DNA from: LZORAL124-50-18 sp051208045
GTDB taxonomy: Bacteria > Pseudomonadota > Gammaproteobacteria > Pseudomonadales > Oleiphilaceae
Length of the DNA: 64,000 nucleotides
Direction: 5' to 3'
Assembly: GCA_051208045.1 (NCBI GenBank)
Contig: JBPJFY010000011.1
Span: forward strand, 1-64,000
Shown here in pieces: positions 52,552 to 62,367 of the stretch (within the stretch, counting starts at the first letter, position 1; each line of letters opens with the position of its first letter). The translations under genes and the position numbers were made by a program. Under the pieces are notes generated by a model, which worked only from the letters and a program-made list of their open reading frames with translations, did no database searches and was not told where the DNA came from.

Positions 52552-54347
52552 CTCACCACAGAACTCTGCCGTCCATATTCACCCTGCCCCTTTTTGCGCA
52601 GATCATGTTGCTCCTGCTGGTAATCGCCGCCAAACCTGCTGTGGCCGCCAACACGCTGGAAGTGTCCGTCAGTAAAACGCAACTCTATCTGGATGACACC
52701 CTTGAATTGCGTGTGCAAGGAGAAACCGAGTTTTCCTTCAGTATTCAAGGATTACTCAATTTCAACAATCTCAGCATTCCGGAACCGGAACTGGGTAGCC
52801 TGACCGAGCACTTTGACATTGTAAACCAGAACCAGCAATACAATGTGCGGTCCATCAACGGAGAAAACAAAGCTCAGATCACTTGGCTCTATGAACTCAG
52901 CCCGAAATCCACCGGAAACTTGAAGATACCCTCGCTGACCTTCAAAGACAGTCAGTCCACACCGATTCCCATTACCGTGCTGGCGGGCTCCGGCGGGAGC
53001 GCTAACGACACACCCGTCGCCTTTATCAAGGTCGAATCAGATAAGCGCAGTGTCTACATTCAGGAGCAAGTGCAACTCACCACGAAACTGTATTTACTTT
53101 ACTCACCCATTTCCGGGGATTTTTCCGACCCTGAAGTCCCTGACGCTGTCGTCGAGAAATTAGGCGAACAAACCAAGCATTATGAAATGGTAAACAACCA
53201 GCGGTATGAAGTGATTCAACGCAAATTCCTTGTGTTTCCCCAAAAAAGCGGGGAGGTAACCATCCCTGCATTGACGTTTGAAGGGCGCGTGGTAGACCGA
53301 AGCCGAAACAAGCGCCGTTTTGCAAAAGCACAATCAAACCCACACCAGCTATCCGTCAAACCCGTACCCGCCAGCTACACAGGGAGCACCTGGTTACCTG
53401 CGATGGCGGTTGAGTTCACCGATAGCTGGTCCGCCTCGCCCGACACGCTTAAGCAGGGCGAATCTGCCACTCGAACCATCAAGCTCACCGTATTGGGTTT
53501 ACTGGGCTCCGCCATTCCAGACTTTGAAGATACCCCCGCACCCGGTATAAGGTCTTACCCTGAAGCTCCGCAACGCGAATCCAACCAAGTGCCCGCCGGC
53601 GTGCAAGCCACCGTCACTCAATCGACGGCATTGGTCGCCACGTCCGCCGGCGACATCGAGTTGCCTGAAATGAGGGTCCACTGGTGGGATACCCTCAATG
53701 ATGAAGAGAAAGTCGCGGTGATTCCTGCGAGAAGACTGACCATTGCACCGGCGGCCTATGCATCACAGGCTGCCTCGCCCCCGGCAACGCCTCTTTCCCC
53801 TGCCACGCAAACAGCGACTCTGGAAGGCACACCCGACCCCGGATCCCTCACGCAAGCGTTGCCAGCCACCTCTTCCGACAGATCAACCTACTGGAAAGCA
53901 TGGGCATTGCTGATGACACTACTGTGGTTAATAACGCTGATCGCTTTGATCTGGGCGTTTCGAAGAACCCCTGCTTCACGAACTTCGGACAAGCAACACC
54001 CCAAAGATGAAAAAAGCCGTATGTCAGCCGCCGAAGTGGCGCAAGCTTTCCGAGCCGGGTCCCCGGCAGCAACAAACCTTTTACTGACCTGGCTTTCACA
54101 ACGGGATGCGTGCAACTATACCAACCTCACAGAGGTGCGGCGATGCTATCCCAAGAATGATTCTTTTTTCGATGCACTGAGCCAGTACGAATCAGCACTC
54201 TTTGGCCGATCCCCCTCCCGATCACACAGCGAAACTGCGGCGAAGCTCATCGCCAGCAACCTGGAGGCTCTAAAGCCTGCCGCCGTTATGAAAACCGGTC
54301 CAGACCCTATAGCGACCCATCATCGCGCATTGTACCCTGCGCAATGA
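52545..54347 (+). CDS. BatD-type oxygen-tolerance protein
   Basis: The 600-residue protein has a signal peptide (IMLLLLVIAAKPAVAANT), beta-rich repeated domains (about 30-430; PKSTGNLKIPSLTFKDSQSTPIPI and FPQKSGEVTIPALTFEGRVV are the paired signatures), one membrane span near 455-480 (WKAWALLMTLLWLITLIALIW) and a helical cytoplasmic end. This is the BatD architecture. It is the last gene of the operon, overlapping the previous gene by seven bases. Confidence 0.9.
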   Translation: MVAHHRTLPSIFTLPLFAQIMLLLLVIAAKPAVAANTLEVSVSKTQLYLDDTLELRVQGETEFSFSIQGLLNFNNLSIPEPELGSLTEHFDIVNQNQQYNVRSINGENKAQITWLYELSPKSTGNLKIPSLTFKDSQSTPIPITVLAGSGGSANDTPVAFIKVESDKRSVYIQEQVQLTTKLYLLYSPISGDFSDPEVPDAVVEKLGEQTKHYEMVNNQRYEVIQRKFLVFPQKSGEVTIPALTFEGRVVDRSRNKRRFAKAQSNPHQLSVKPVPASYTGSTWLPAMAVEFTDSWSASPDTLKQGESATRTIKLTVLGLLGSAIPDFEDTPAPGIRSYPEAPQRESNQVPAGVQATVTQSTALVATSAGDIELPEMRVHWWDTLNDEEKVAVIPARRLTIAPAAYASQAASPPATPLSPATQTATLEGTPDPGSLTQALPATSSDRSTYWKAWALLMTLLWLITLIALIWAFRRTPASRTSDKQHPKDEKSRMSAAEVAQAFRAGSPAATNLLLTWLSQRDACNYTNLTEVRRCYPKNDSFFDALSQYESALFGRSPSRSHSETAAKLIASNLEALKPAAVMKTGPDPIATHHRALYPAQ

Positions 54348-54367
54348 GTGCGAAAGCCTCAGCGCCT

Positions 54368-55294
54368 CTAAGGTATCACTAACCCCAAACGTTGCCGGGC
54401 TGTCTCGTTAATTTTCAGCTCCAACACCGGAGGTAGAGCAGGAATACCACGCGCGTCGGATTGCCTCAATACCTTTTCAGCGAGACCCGCGAGAGTTCGG
54501 CCCCGTTCCTTATAATCCGTCACAACGCCCGCAAGCGCGCCCTGATCGATCAGTTTCACGCTGGCGGTCATGATCTTTAACTGGCTCTGATTTAATCGAC
54601 TAAAAATTCGCTCAGCCTGGGCGATCAGGAATGATGAAGACGTGACAAAAAGACACTGCCCACCTTTTTTATCGTAGTCAATCAACGCATCCAGTGTCTC
54701 CGTCAACGACGCTTCGTCAACCACCCGAAAGGCAATCACATGGATATCTAACGGATGATAGAAAGCAACCATGTCATCGAACATCTTTTCATCTTGTATT
54801 TCCCTGGGGTTAAAAAGCACAGCCACTTCCTGGCAACTGATCTTGTTGGACAACACCTTCAACTGTTCCTCAATATCCGTGGTATACCCTACCCCGGTCA
54901 AATTGCCGCCAGTATCCTCAAAGCTCTTGATAATCCCGGATCGGACCGGCGTACCCACGGCATTAAACACATGAGGTACCTGATTGTTCACAAAGCGTTT
55001 GGTAATTTCTGCCGTGGTTGATCCAAAGGTATAGATCAAGTCATATTTTTGGAAAGAGGGCTGCATCTGACGCAGATAATCTACCAGCCGGGTCTTGCTC
55101 TTTTGGGCATCAAAATGCGTCGTTTGAACACGGAGTTGACGACGCTGCAACTCATCGACAAACGCCTGGTCTGTGTCTGTCCACCCGCGCCAGGTTAACA
55201 TCAGCACGCGGTACTCCTGCTCACTCGACATTGCCGCAGGAACAACACCAGCTAACAGCAGAACCAGCAAACCTATGATTATATTTTTGCGCAT
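54368..55294 (-). CDS. periplasmic ABC-type substrate-binding protein (TrpX/YtrX-like family)
   Basis: The 308-residue protein has a signal peptide (IIIGLLVLLLAGVVPAAMS) and a two-lobed binding-protein fold: YRVLMLTWRGWTDTDQAFVDEL, YDLIYTFGSTTAEITKRFV, IPHVFNAVGTP and the SLTETLDALIDYDKKGGQC-like hinge. It matches the family of COG2984/PF04392 proteins, usually binding amino-acid or tryptophan-related ligands. No ABC transporter permease or ATPase gene lies nearby, so it may be an orphan sensor-type protein. The ligand is unknown. Confidence 0.75.
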   Translation of the reverse strand: MRKNIIIGLLVLLLAGVVPAAMSSEQEYRVLMLTWRGWTDTDQAFVDELQRRQLRVQTTHFDAQKSKTRLVDYLRQMQPSFQKYDLIYTFGSTTAEITKRFVNNQVPHVFNAVGTPVRSGIIKSFEDTGGNLTGVGYTTDIEEQLKVLSNKISCQEVAVLFNPREIQDEKMFDDMVAFYHPLDIHVIAFRVVDEASLTETLDALIDYDKKGGQCLFVTSSSFLIAQAERIFSRLNQSQLKIMTASVKLIDQGALAGVVTDYKERGRTLAGLAEKVLRQSDARGIPALPPVLELKINETARQRLGLVIP

Positions 55295-55497
55295 TGTCGA
55301 ATACTCTTGCAGTCAAGTTTCACGACAAGTATGGCACAACGCAAAAAAAGAATAAAAAATGTACAAACAGCATCAAGAAAGCGAAAATACTCAAAGGCGC
55401 TGTCATACACCTGAAAGATGTTTGGACTATGCTCGCAGGCTAATTTAGATTACACTTGTGCGCTGATTTTTTCACCTTCATTTCATGGGAATACTTC

Positions 55498-56703
55498 ATG
55501 GGCTCGGCCAAAAACCTGATCCGGCATAATAACGACTCAAATGACCGCCCGAAAATCAATTGGGTCAGCTCCATTATGTTTGTCGTAACGATTACGCTGG
55601 GTGTGATCGTCACCCCCATCTATGGCTGGTTGGTGGATCCGTTTGACTGGGTGGAATGGACGGCCTTTGGTTTGGTGTTAATTTTTTCAGGAACTGCCAT
55701 CACCGCCGGGTATCACCGACTCTGGTCACACAAGGCCTATCAAGCGGGTCCGGTGTTGCGCGGCTGGCTGGCGTTCTGGGGAGCCGCTTCGGTACAGAAC
55801 AGTATCCTTGTTTGGAGTGCAGGCCATCGAATTCACCACCGCCATGTGGACGACAAAGAACGTGACCCTTACTCCATCAATAACGGTTTCTGGTTTGCCC
55901 ATATGGGGTGGATGCTTCGTAACTATAAAAGCAGTAACCTGGACTTCAGCAACGTCAATGATTTGAAAAAAGACGCCATTGTCATGGCGCAGCACAACCA
56001 CTATCTGGCATTTGTAGCTGCGTCAACCATCGTACTGCCTTTACTTCTGGGCTGGCTCAATGGTGACGCACTGGGTATGTTTTTGCTTGCGGGAGCAACC
56101 CGACTGGTATTGAACCATCAGTTTACCTTCTTTATCAACAGCTTATGCCATATGTGGGGCAAACAACCCTACACCAACACCAATACTGCCAAAGACAATG
56201 CGTTGCTGGCGGTCGTCACCTATGGAGAAGGCTACCACAATTTCCACCACTACTTTCAAAGTGACTATCGGAACGGCGTACGATGGTGGCAGTTTGACCC
56301 GACGAAATGGATGATCTTCCTCGCAAGCAAAATCGGTCTGGCGAACAATCTACGCCGCGTGCCGGAATTTAAAATTCAGGAGGCCATGGTCAAGGTTCAA
56401 CTTGAGCAGGCGGAGTCCAATCTTAAAAGAAACGCCTTGTTTGCTCCCGAAGCCATTCGCTCGGCCATAGAGAAAGAGTACCAGCAGTTCAAGCATACTC
56501 TGGATACCTGGACGCAGCTCCATGGGGAGTGGATGAAAAAACAACGGGAAAGCCTGAACGAAAAGAGTGAATCCGTTCGACAGCGTATTGATAATTCGAC
56601 GTTTATCAGCCGATTCAGAGAGCTGGAATTCATGCTTCACCAACAAAAGCTTCGACTCAAGCAGTTAAACCGATATTTCGTTAATCCGCACCAGGCAGCC
56701 TAG
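55498..56703 (+). CDS. acyl-lipid or acyl-CoA desaturase with long C-terminal coiled coil
   Basis: The 401-residue membrane protein has the three histidine clusters of the family: H73-R-L-W-S-H78, H110-R-I-H-H114 and H247-N-F-H-H251, which bind a di-iron centre that introduces a double bond (delta-9 type). Several hydrophobic segments surround them. After about residue 300 the chain continues as a charged helical extension of about 100 residues (EKEYQQFKHTLDTW, KQRESLNEKSESVRQRI), longer than the minimal family core. The ATG at 55498 after GGGAATACTTC is chosen over a TTG 42 bases up. It may be a target of the FabR-like regulator. Confidence 0.88.
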   Translation: MGSAKNLIRHNNDSNDRPKINWVSSIMFVVTITLGVIVTPIYGWLVDPFDWVEWTAFGLVLIFSGTAITAGYHRLWSHKAYQAGPVLRGWLAFWGAASVQNSILVWSAGHRIHHRHVDDKERDPYSINNGFWFAHMGWMLRNYKSSNLDFSNVNDLKKDAIVMAQHNHYLAFVAASTIVLPLLLGWLNGDALGMFLLAGATRLVLNHQFTFFINSLCHMWGKQPYTNTNTAKDNALLAVVTYGEGYHNFHHYFQSDYRNGVRWWQFDPTKWMIFLASKIGLANNLRRVPEFKIQEAMVKVQLEQAESNLKRNALFAPEAIRSAIEKEYQQFKHTLDTWTQLHGEWMKKQRESLNEKSESVRQRIDNSTFISRFRELEFMLHQQKLRLKQLNRYFVNPHQAA

Positions 56704-56716
56704 AGGAGAAATCCCC

Positions 56717-57400
56717 TCAGGCTGTGACAGAAAAGCCTTTCTGCTCAACTCGATCTTCAAGATTAAGCGGCACTGTCTCCAGTACAGACTGCCGCACACG
56801 CCCCATCCGTAAGGACAAATCGTTCAGTCCATTGTGCTCCTGATTCTGGCTGACGATGGAGTCGAACAAATGATTCGCAACGCCATAGGTGTTAGACAGT
56901 TTCATCACCGTGTCTACATAGTCCAGCGTAGGGGCATCCTGGCTCAAGCGTGAATACGAGGCTTTCAGCGCTCGATTATTGTTCAAATCTTCCGCAATGC
57001 GTTCACGGATCGGCTCTGGCAGCCTGCCCTCTAACCTCAGGTTCCCCAAGGTATCCGCTGAGACTTGCAATTGAGTTCGTGGTGGCAAACCATACTCGGC
57101 AATTTTATTGCGCAGCGTCTCCTTGATGTAGGCAACTTCTTGCCCGATGGATAGTTTGTGTTCCGACAAATTCAGGCGGGTTTTGGGTTGATGTTCCCCA
57201 ATGGCGTCATGCAACTTCACCAGATCTTCCGAGAGAATGGACTCCGTAGGCTTCGCCGCGCTCGGCTTTTCCACGGAGTGTTTGGCCGCAGTGCCCAGAT
57301 TGGCTGCAGCTCCATGATTGGCGACGCTGCCAGACGGCTGGGGGTGGCGAGGCTCCTGCCCGGAAAGACCAAACAACTTGGAAGGACTGAAAAAACCCAT
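56717..57400 (-). CDS. protein of unknown function, 227 residues
   Basis: The product begins MGFFSPSKLFGLSGQE, followed by an Ala/Pro/His-rich low-complexity part (20-50). From 55 to the end it is largely helical with a few motifs such as LNLSEHKLSIGQEVAYIKE and GLPPRTQLQVSADTLGNLRL, and no cysteine or membrane span. The ribosome site AGGTAGGTGATCC precedes the ATG. It diverges from the next gene by 215 bp. I do not recognise the family; a cytoplasmic structural or adaptor role is only a guess from the helices. Confidence 0.55.
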   Translation of the reverse strand: MGFFSPSKLFGLSGQEPRHPQPSGSVANHGAAANLGTAAKHSVEKPSAAKPTESILSEDLVKLHDAIGEHQPKTRLNLSEHKLSIGQEVAYIKETLRNKIAEYGLPPRTQLQVSADTLGNLRLEGRLPEPIRERIAEDLNNNRALKASYSRLSQDAPTLDYVDTVMKLSNTYGVANHLFDSIVSQNQEHNGLNDLSLRMGRVRQSVLETVPLNLEDRVEQKGFSVTA

Positions 57401-57615
57401 GGATCACCTACCTGAAGAGAGACAAATTCTTGCCGTTTTTCCTATAGGAAGAGATACAGCAAAAACTCTGCCACTTTTGTGCCGCACACCTGCAAAGGAT
57501 TCGTTCAAACTATGTCGACGCAAACGTCAGCGCGACAATTTACCGAAGAGAATTTACAATTTTTCACAGAGAGTAGCGCTATACTTCCAGCAATACACTC
57601 AATCAAGGAAAATGT

Positions 57616-58404
57616 GTGTCCAGTCTCATTATCGGTTTGCTCGTGTTTGGGGCCGTGTTTGTTCCCTTGTTGCTGCTCATCATGAACATGATTGAAAAAG
57701 CACGGATCGAAAAAGAGCGAAAAATCACCAATCTCACCTACTCGTACCTGTCGCTCAACGGCATCAGTAACGGCATCCCCAAAGCATACAGCATTCCCTC
57801 TTTAACGGTGGACGTAGTGCGCGAGTCCATCAAAGTGTTGCTTCAGCTCGCCAATCTCAAACCCCGCGACCGCAGTGTCAGCAAGACCCTGCGGATTCAG
57901 AAAGAACGCCTGGAACAGCTCAGCTCCGCACAGATTGAAACCACGCTGGATGGCCCCGTCGAGAGCCTTGCCGAAGTAAGAAAAGTACAACACTACCAGA
58001 CCAAGCTGGCAAACTTTATTCAAATCAGACAGCGTAAAGGCGCGTACACGCAAGACCAGGCGAATCAGTATATGAAGCAACTGCAATGGCTCGCGATCAA
58101 GTGCGTGACGGATATGTATATCGCCAAATCCGAGGTCATGGCAGAGAATAAGAACTACCAGCTGGCGGTGTTCAACCTGAAAAAGGCCATTGTGGAATAT
58201 GGCAAGTTGCCTGCTGATGACGACTGCCGTAATGCCCTGGCTTTGTGTCGGGAAAAGCTGGCGCAGCGGGAACGCGAACTGGCGGCGTACAATGCAGAGC
58301 GCCAATCTGAATTGGAAGAGGAAACGCGCCAGGTACGGCAACAACAGGATAAGGCGTGGGCGCTCGCCCTGGACGGCGGTGAGCCCAAGAAGAAATACTA
58401 CTGA
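57616..58404 (+). CDS. single-span membrane protein of unknown function, 262 residues
   Basis: GTG at 57616 lies two bases after the ribosome-like AAGGAAAAT. The product starts SSLIIGLLVFGAVFVPLLLLIMN, a single N-terminal membrane helix, then a long cytoplasmic or periplasmic helical region with a high Lys/Glu/Arg/Gln content; the last third (about 205-250) is a predicted coiled coil (REKLAQRERELAAYNAERQSELEEETRQVRQQQ). No known domain is recognised. It is divergent from the preceding unknown gene and convergent with yciO. Confidence 0.6.
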   Translation: MSSLIIGLLVFGAVFVPLLLLIMNMIEKARIEKERKITNLTYSYLSLNGISNGIPKAYSIPSLTVDVVRESIKVLLQLANLKPRDRSVSKTLRIQKERLEQLSSAQIETTLDGPVESLAEVRKVQHYQTKLANFIQIRQRKGAYTQDQANQYMKQLQWLAIKCVTDMYIAKSEVMAENKNYQLAVFNLKKAIVEYGKLPADDDCRNALALCREKLAQRERELAAYNAERQSELEEETRQVRQQQDKAWALALDGGEPKKKYY

Positions 58405-58427
58405 ACGCGGTTTGCGATCGCCTGGAT

Positions 58428-59054
58428 TTATTCTTCCCTGAACGGCTTAGGATCCCCCTTCCCTTCACGAACAACAATGGGGTTCTCGTCGACCAAATTC
58501 ACGACGGTCGTAGGTTCAAATCCACAAAAACCGCCATCAATCACCAAGTCCACTTCATGTTCCAACATCTCCCGTATCTCATAGGGATCGGTCATCGGGT
58601 CACTGTCGCCGGGCAGGATCAAAGAGCTGCTCATCATGGGCTCACCCAACTCTTCCAGCAAAGCCAAAGCAATAATGTTGTCTGGAACGCGCAATCCAAT
58701 TTCACGCCGCTTCGGGTGCAATAATCGACGCGGCACCTCATTTGTGGCCTTCAGAATAAACGTATACGCGCCCGGCGTGTGATTTTTCAACATCCGGTAC
58801 TGCGTATTGTTGACCTTCGCATAGATGGAAATCTCCGACAGATCTTTACACAACAGCGTGAAGTTGTGCTTGTCATCCAAACGCCGGATACGACGAATGC
58901 GGTCCGCCGCTTTCTTGTCACCAATATGGCACCCCAAGGCATAGGCGGAGTCGGTTGGATACACGATGACTCCCCCCTCATTAATAATTTCCACCGCCTG
59001 GTTCAGCAGTCGTTTTTGAGGATTTTCAGGGTGTATCTGAAAGAACTGACTCAC
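58428..59054 (-). CDS. yciO: YciO-type threonylcarbamoyladenylate synthase family protein
   Basis: The 208-residue product is very close in pattern to E. coli YciO: MSQFFQIHPENPQKRLLNQA at the start, VIVYPTDSAYALGC and KNHTPGAYTFILKATNEVPRRLL in the middle. YciO is a paralogue of TsaC/Sua5, which makes threonylcarbamoyl-AMP for tRNA t6A; whether YciO does so is debated. Its start overlaps the bolA stop by four bases. Confidence 0.93.
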   Translation of the reverse strand: MSQFFQIHPENPQKRLLNQAVEIINEGGVIVYPTDSAYALGCHIGDKKAADRIRRIRRLDDKHNFTLLCKDLSEISIYAKVNNTQYRMLKNHTPGAYTFILKATNEVPRRLLHPKRREIGLRVPDNIIALALLEELGEPMMSSSLILPGDSDPMTDPYEIREMLEHEVDLVIDGGFCGFEPTTVVNLVDENPIVVREGKGDPKPFREE

Positions 59055-59362
59055 TTAGAGCCTCCATGACAGTTAGGTGAAGCTGGCGCGCTTTCGTTGG
59101 CGTGCTGCCACTCATCCGGGGTAAAGGTGTGCAGTGCAAGCGCATGAACACCACCTGCCATTTCCTCACTGAGCAGGCCATAGACCACTTGATGCCGCGC
59201 TACCTTGCGCTTGCCTTCAAAGTCCGAACTCACAATCACCACCTTGAAGTGGGTTTCGGAATTCGGCGGTACACTGTGCATATGGCTCTCATTAAGCACT
59301 TCGAGCTGCGCCACGGTGAGACCGTTTTTTAGTTTGTTTTCAATGCTGATTTGTATGCTCAT
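59051..59362 (-). CDS. bolA: BolA-family protein
   Basis: The 103-residue protein has the KH-like BolA core with EVLNESHMHSVPPNSETHFKVVIVSSDF, and the conserved HQVVYGLL followed by GGVHALALHTFTPDEW. BolA binds monothiol glutaredoxin with a shared iron-sulfur cluster and affects morphology and iron regulation. The ATG overlaps nothing upstream; it precedes yciO with a four-base overlap. Confidence 0.93.
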   Translation of the reverse strand: MSIQISIENKLKNGLTVAQLEVLNESHMHSVPPNSETHFKVVIVSSDFEGKRKVARHQVVYGLLSEEMAGGVHALALHTFTPDEWQHANESAPASPNCHGGSK

Positions 59363-59525
59363 GCCCCAACTCTTTACGTCTTTAGCCTGGTCGGCAGTGT
59401 ACTCTCTTTGCTCTTTTTAGGAAACCTCACCGCTGATGCCGTAACAAATTTCAGTGGTAAAGAAGGGAGATTCTTCTAAACTTTTTCAGGTGTCTGACGC
59501 GTAATCCCACAGACGGTGCAAGTGA

Positions 59526-60791
59526 ATGAGTATAGTTGAGATCTCCATAGAGCAACTCAAAGAAGGCATGTTTGTTTGTGATCTCGATCTTCCATGGATG
59601 AAGAATCCCTTTTTTCGATCACGCTTTCTCATCAAATCCAACGACGAAATCAACCAGTTGAAAGGTGCCGGGTGTAAAAAACTCCACATTGACCTGACTA
59701 AAGGCGTTGGATTGACTAACGCGGAAACGCCGAGCACAAAAAGCAGTGAAACGGAGGACTCCCCGGGTTTACCGATAGAGCCATTCCCCACATTACCCCC
59801 CAAAGAGCCGGCAGACATCACTGTGGGCGGAACTAAACCGGCCACCGTAAAAGAAGTGAAGCAACGACATCGAGCCGCTTTTGAGTTACGTAAGAAAACC
59901 CTGGCGGCGATTCAGGAGATGAACCAGAGCCTGGCAAAAGGCCGCCCTATCGAGCAGGAAAAAGTACTGCCCGTGCTCGATGAGTTGGCGTGCCAACTCG
60001 ACGAAAACGAGCAGGCCATTCTGGCCAGCCTCACAGTAAAACCGGAACAAAGCCACCTCAACGCCCATCTATACAATACGCTGACGTTGGCGTTGTCGCT
60101 GGGCACAACGCTCGGGCTCGACAAACAAAACCTGATGGTGCTGGCACAGGCGGCGCTCTTCCACGATATTGGCTGGGCAAAACTACCCAGCTTTCTCGTG
60201 AACAAAGGGCGTGCACTCACCCCCCAGGAAAACGAATTGGCCAGGCAGCACATTGTCTTGGGCGTCGCGCAGCTCACCAAGTCTCCAGAGTTACCTGCGG
60301 AGGTGGTGGATCTGGTGTCATCCCATCACAATAAAACTACCGCAACCGCTGAGCAGCTGTCCGACTTGAGTGCGATCGACATGGCCAGAAATATTCTGTC
60401 GGTGGTGGATGCGTATGATGAAATTACACACGGGCTGTTCGGACACGTTGGGGCGATTCCCGGGCGCGCCATGAAACAACTCTTCAGCAAAGTGGCTGCC
60501 GGTCAGTTCCACAAACCTGTGCTCTCGGCCTTTATTCATCACATGGGGGTGTATCCGGTCGGGAGTGCTGTGCAGCTCTCGGATCAATCCAAGGGGATCG
60601 TCGTACACCAAACCCCGGATGCGCCACTTAAGCCGCAGATTATGCTGTGCTATGACATCGGGGGGGGGCCTATGAAAGTGCAGACGCTGGTGGATATTCA
60701 TTCAATGGAGAGCCTGAGTGTTGAACGTTTTCTGGACCCGCTGAGCAAGCAGGATGACCCTGCTGGTCTATTGGCAATCACGGTGCGTTAA
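59526..60791 (+). CDS. DUF3391/HD-GYP-type protein with altered catalytic motifs
   Basis: The 421-residue protein begins with the DUF3391 N-terminal domain (about 1-60; VEISIEQLKEGMFVCDLDLPW), a Pro/Thr-rich linker (65-110) and a long helical stretch, then an HD-GYP-like domain (about 175-400). H213-D214 are kept in LFHDIGWAKLP, but the lysine of HDIGK is Trp; the HHERxxGxGYP block reads SSHHNKTTATAEQ, so GYP is missing. VVDAYDEITHG is present. Cyclic-di-GMP cleavage is thus doubtful; it may bind a ligand instead. It stands at the head of a rightward signalling group, five bases before the histidine kinase. Confidence 0.8.
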   Translation: MSIVEISIEQLKEGMFVCDLDLPWMKNPFFRSRFLIKSNDEINQLKGAGCKKLHIDLTKGVGLTNAETPSTKSSETEDSPGLPIEPFPTLPPKEPADITVGGTKPATVKEVKQRHRAAFELRKKTLAAIQEMNQSLAKGRPIEQEKVLPVLDELACQLDENEQAILASLTVKPEQSHLNAHLYNTLTLALSLGTTLGLDKQNLMVLAQAALFHDIGWAKLPSFLVNKGRALTPQENELARQHIVLGVAQLTKSPELPAEVVDLVSSHHNKTTATAEQLSDLSAIDMARNILSVVDAYDEITHGLFGHVGAIPGRAMKQLFSKVAAGQFHKPVLSAFIHHMGVYPVGSAVQLSDQSKGIVVHQTPDAPLKPQIMLCYDIGGGPMKVQTLVDIHSMESLSVERFLDPLSKQDDPAGLLAITVR

Positions 60792-60795
60792 CGGG

Positions 60796-62253
60796 ATGAA
60801 CACGACAACAGAGAATCCCCTGTTTAACGGATGGCCCGATGGTCTGATTGAGGTGGACGAAAACGGCACAATTCTATGTACCAATCCGGCCACCGAATCG
60901 ATTCTCGGCTGGTCGTCCAGCGATCTCACCGGGAAGAAGGCCCATCAGGCCTTGTGTGCCGAAGGCATTGACAGCCTGCACACTCCGGAGGAATGCCCCT
61001 TTGTCTCGCCCCGGTTCTTCGCCCACCCGGACCGGGAGGAGCTACGCTGGAAAGAGCGAAGTGGAGATACCATTGCGGTGCACGCAAAGGGTCTGATGGT
61101 TCCCGGCACAACGAGAACCATCAGACTGATTCAATTCAGCGATGCCAGTGACCAGCCGTACAAACTGTCTGACGTCAAGCAATTGGCCAATTTTGCCGAA
61201 CGAAGCCCCACACCCATCATGCAGGTGGATCCGGAAGCCAACATCAGCTTTACCAATCCGGCCATGATTACGCTAATGACGGAAATGGGTTTTGACGATG
61301 CAGGACAAGCCCGGTGCCTGCCCGGGTCGTTCTATGAACTCGTGAAAGAAGTTGCTGAAAGCCACTCTCCCAAAATGGCGATTAAAAATCGTATTGACGA
61401 TCGCCACTTCCGCTGGGATTTTTTCCCCTACCCGGATGAAGTACCAGCGACCGGTGTGCAGGTCTATGGGCGCGACATTACCGCCTCCGAAAATCTTGCC
61501 CAATCATTGATGCGAGAAAAGGAGGCCGCGGAGGCCGCCAACCAGGCAAAAAGCAATTTTCTCTCATTGATGAGCCATGAACTCCGGACGCCCATGAATT
61601 CCATCATCGGATTCACTCGCCGCGTGATCACAAAGGGCGAAAAAGACATTCCCCCCCAGTATATCAACGCACTGAAGACCGTGTTAACCAACGCACATCG
61701 CTTGCTCACCATGATCAATGAAACGCTGGACATGAGCAAAATTGAAGCCGGAAAAATGCAACCCATGTTTGCGCCGGTAAACATCGTTGACCTGACTCAG
61801 GAAATATCCACCCTGCTGAAAGTTCAGGCAGAAGACAAGGGACTGACCTTCTCTGTGTATGTGGATGAATCCGTTCCTGCCAGCTTTCAGTCCGACCAGG
61901 ACTACCTCCGAAAAATCATTATTAATCTGACGGGCAACGCCATTAAATTTACTGACGAAGGCGGAATTGATATCGGGCTGCGTTGCCCGGATGATCAGAG
62001 CATTCTCATTGCCGTGCGGGACGACGGTATCGGCATCAGCGAAGAAGACCAGCAACAGATCTTTGACCGGTTCACTCAATCCAGCACCGCGGAGGGGCGC
62101 CGTTACAACGGCACCGGCCTGGGACTGGCGCTGTGCCGTGAACTGACTAAACTACTCGGAGGGGAGATTGGCGTCAGCAGCGCGTTGGGAGAAGGCTCCA
62201 CCTTCTGGGTTCAGTTGCCCATTCCCACCGACGAGCCGACCTGGCCCTATTGA
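60796..62253 (+). CDS. PAS-domain hybrid-free sensor histidine kinase
   Basis: The 485-residue protein has no membrane span, so it is a soluble sensor. Two PAS domains (about 5-110: DGLIEVDENGTILCTNPATESILG; 130-240: SPTPIMQVDPEANISFTNPA) precede a dimerisation domain with phospho-H261 in SHELRTPMNSIIGF and an ATPase domain (NLTGNAIKFTDEGG; VRDDGIGISEEDQQQIFDRF; GTGLGLALC). The likely partner is the response regulator 115 bp downstream. It starts at the ATG 60796, five bases after the previous stop; the open upstream codons overlap the HD-GYP gene. Confidence 0.9.
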   Translation: MNTTTENPLFNGWPDGLIEVDENGTILCTNPATESILGWSSSDLTGKKAHQALCAEGIDSLHTPEECPFVSPRFFAHPDREELRWKERSGDTIAVHAKGLMVPGTTRTIRLIQFSDASDQPYKLSDVKQLANFAERSPTPIMQVDPEANISFTNPAMITLMTEMGFDDAGQARCLPGSFYELVKEVAESHSPKMAIKNRIDDRHFRWDFFPYPDEVPATGVQVYGRDITASENLAQSLMREKEAAEAANQAKSNFLSLMSHELRTPMNSIIGFTRRVITKGEKDIPPQYINALKTVLTNAHRLLTMINETLDMSKIEAGKMQPMFAPVNIVDLTQEISTLLKVQAEDKGLTFSVYVDESVPASFQSDQDYLRKIIINLTGNAIKFTDEGGIDIGLRCPDDQSILIAVRDDGIGISEEDQQQIFDRFTQSSTAEGRRYNGTGLGLALCRELTKLLGGEIGVSSALGEGSTFWVQLPIPTDEPTWPY

Positions 62254-62367
62254 GCGCCACAAACAAAAAACAACAGATATTTTAATGACTCAAAGGTCAT
62301 AAATTGCGACCATATTCAGACCTCCGCACGATTAATAACCACAATGGAGGCGATTCAGGGGATTACC

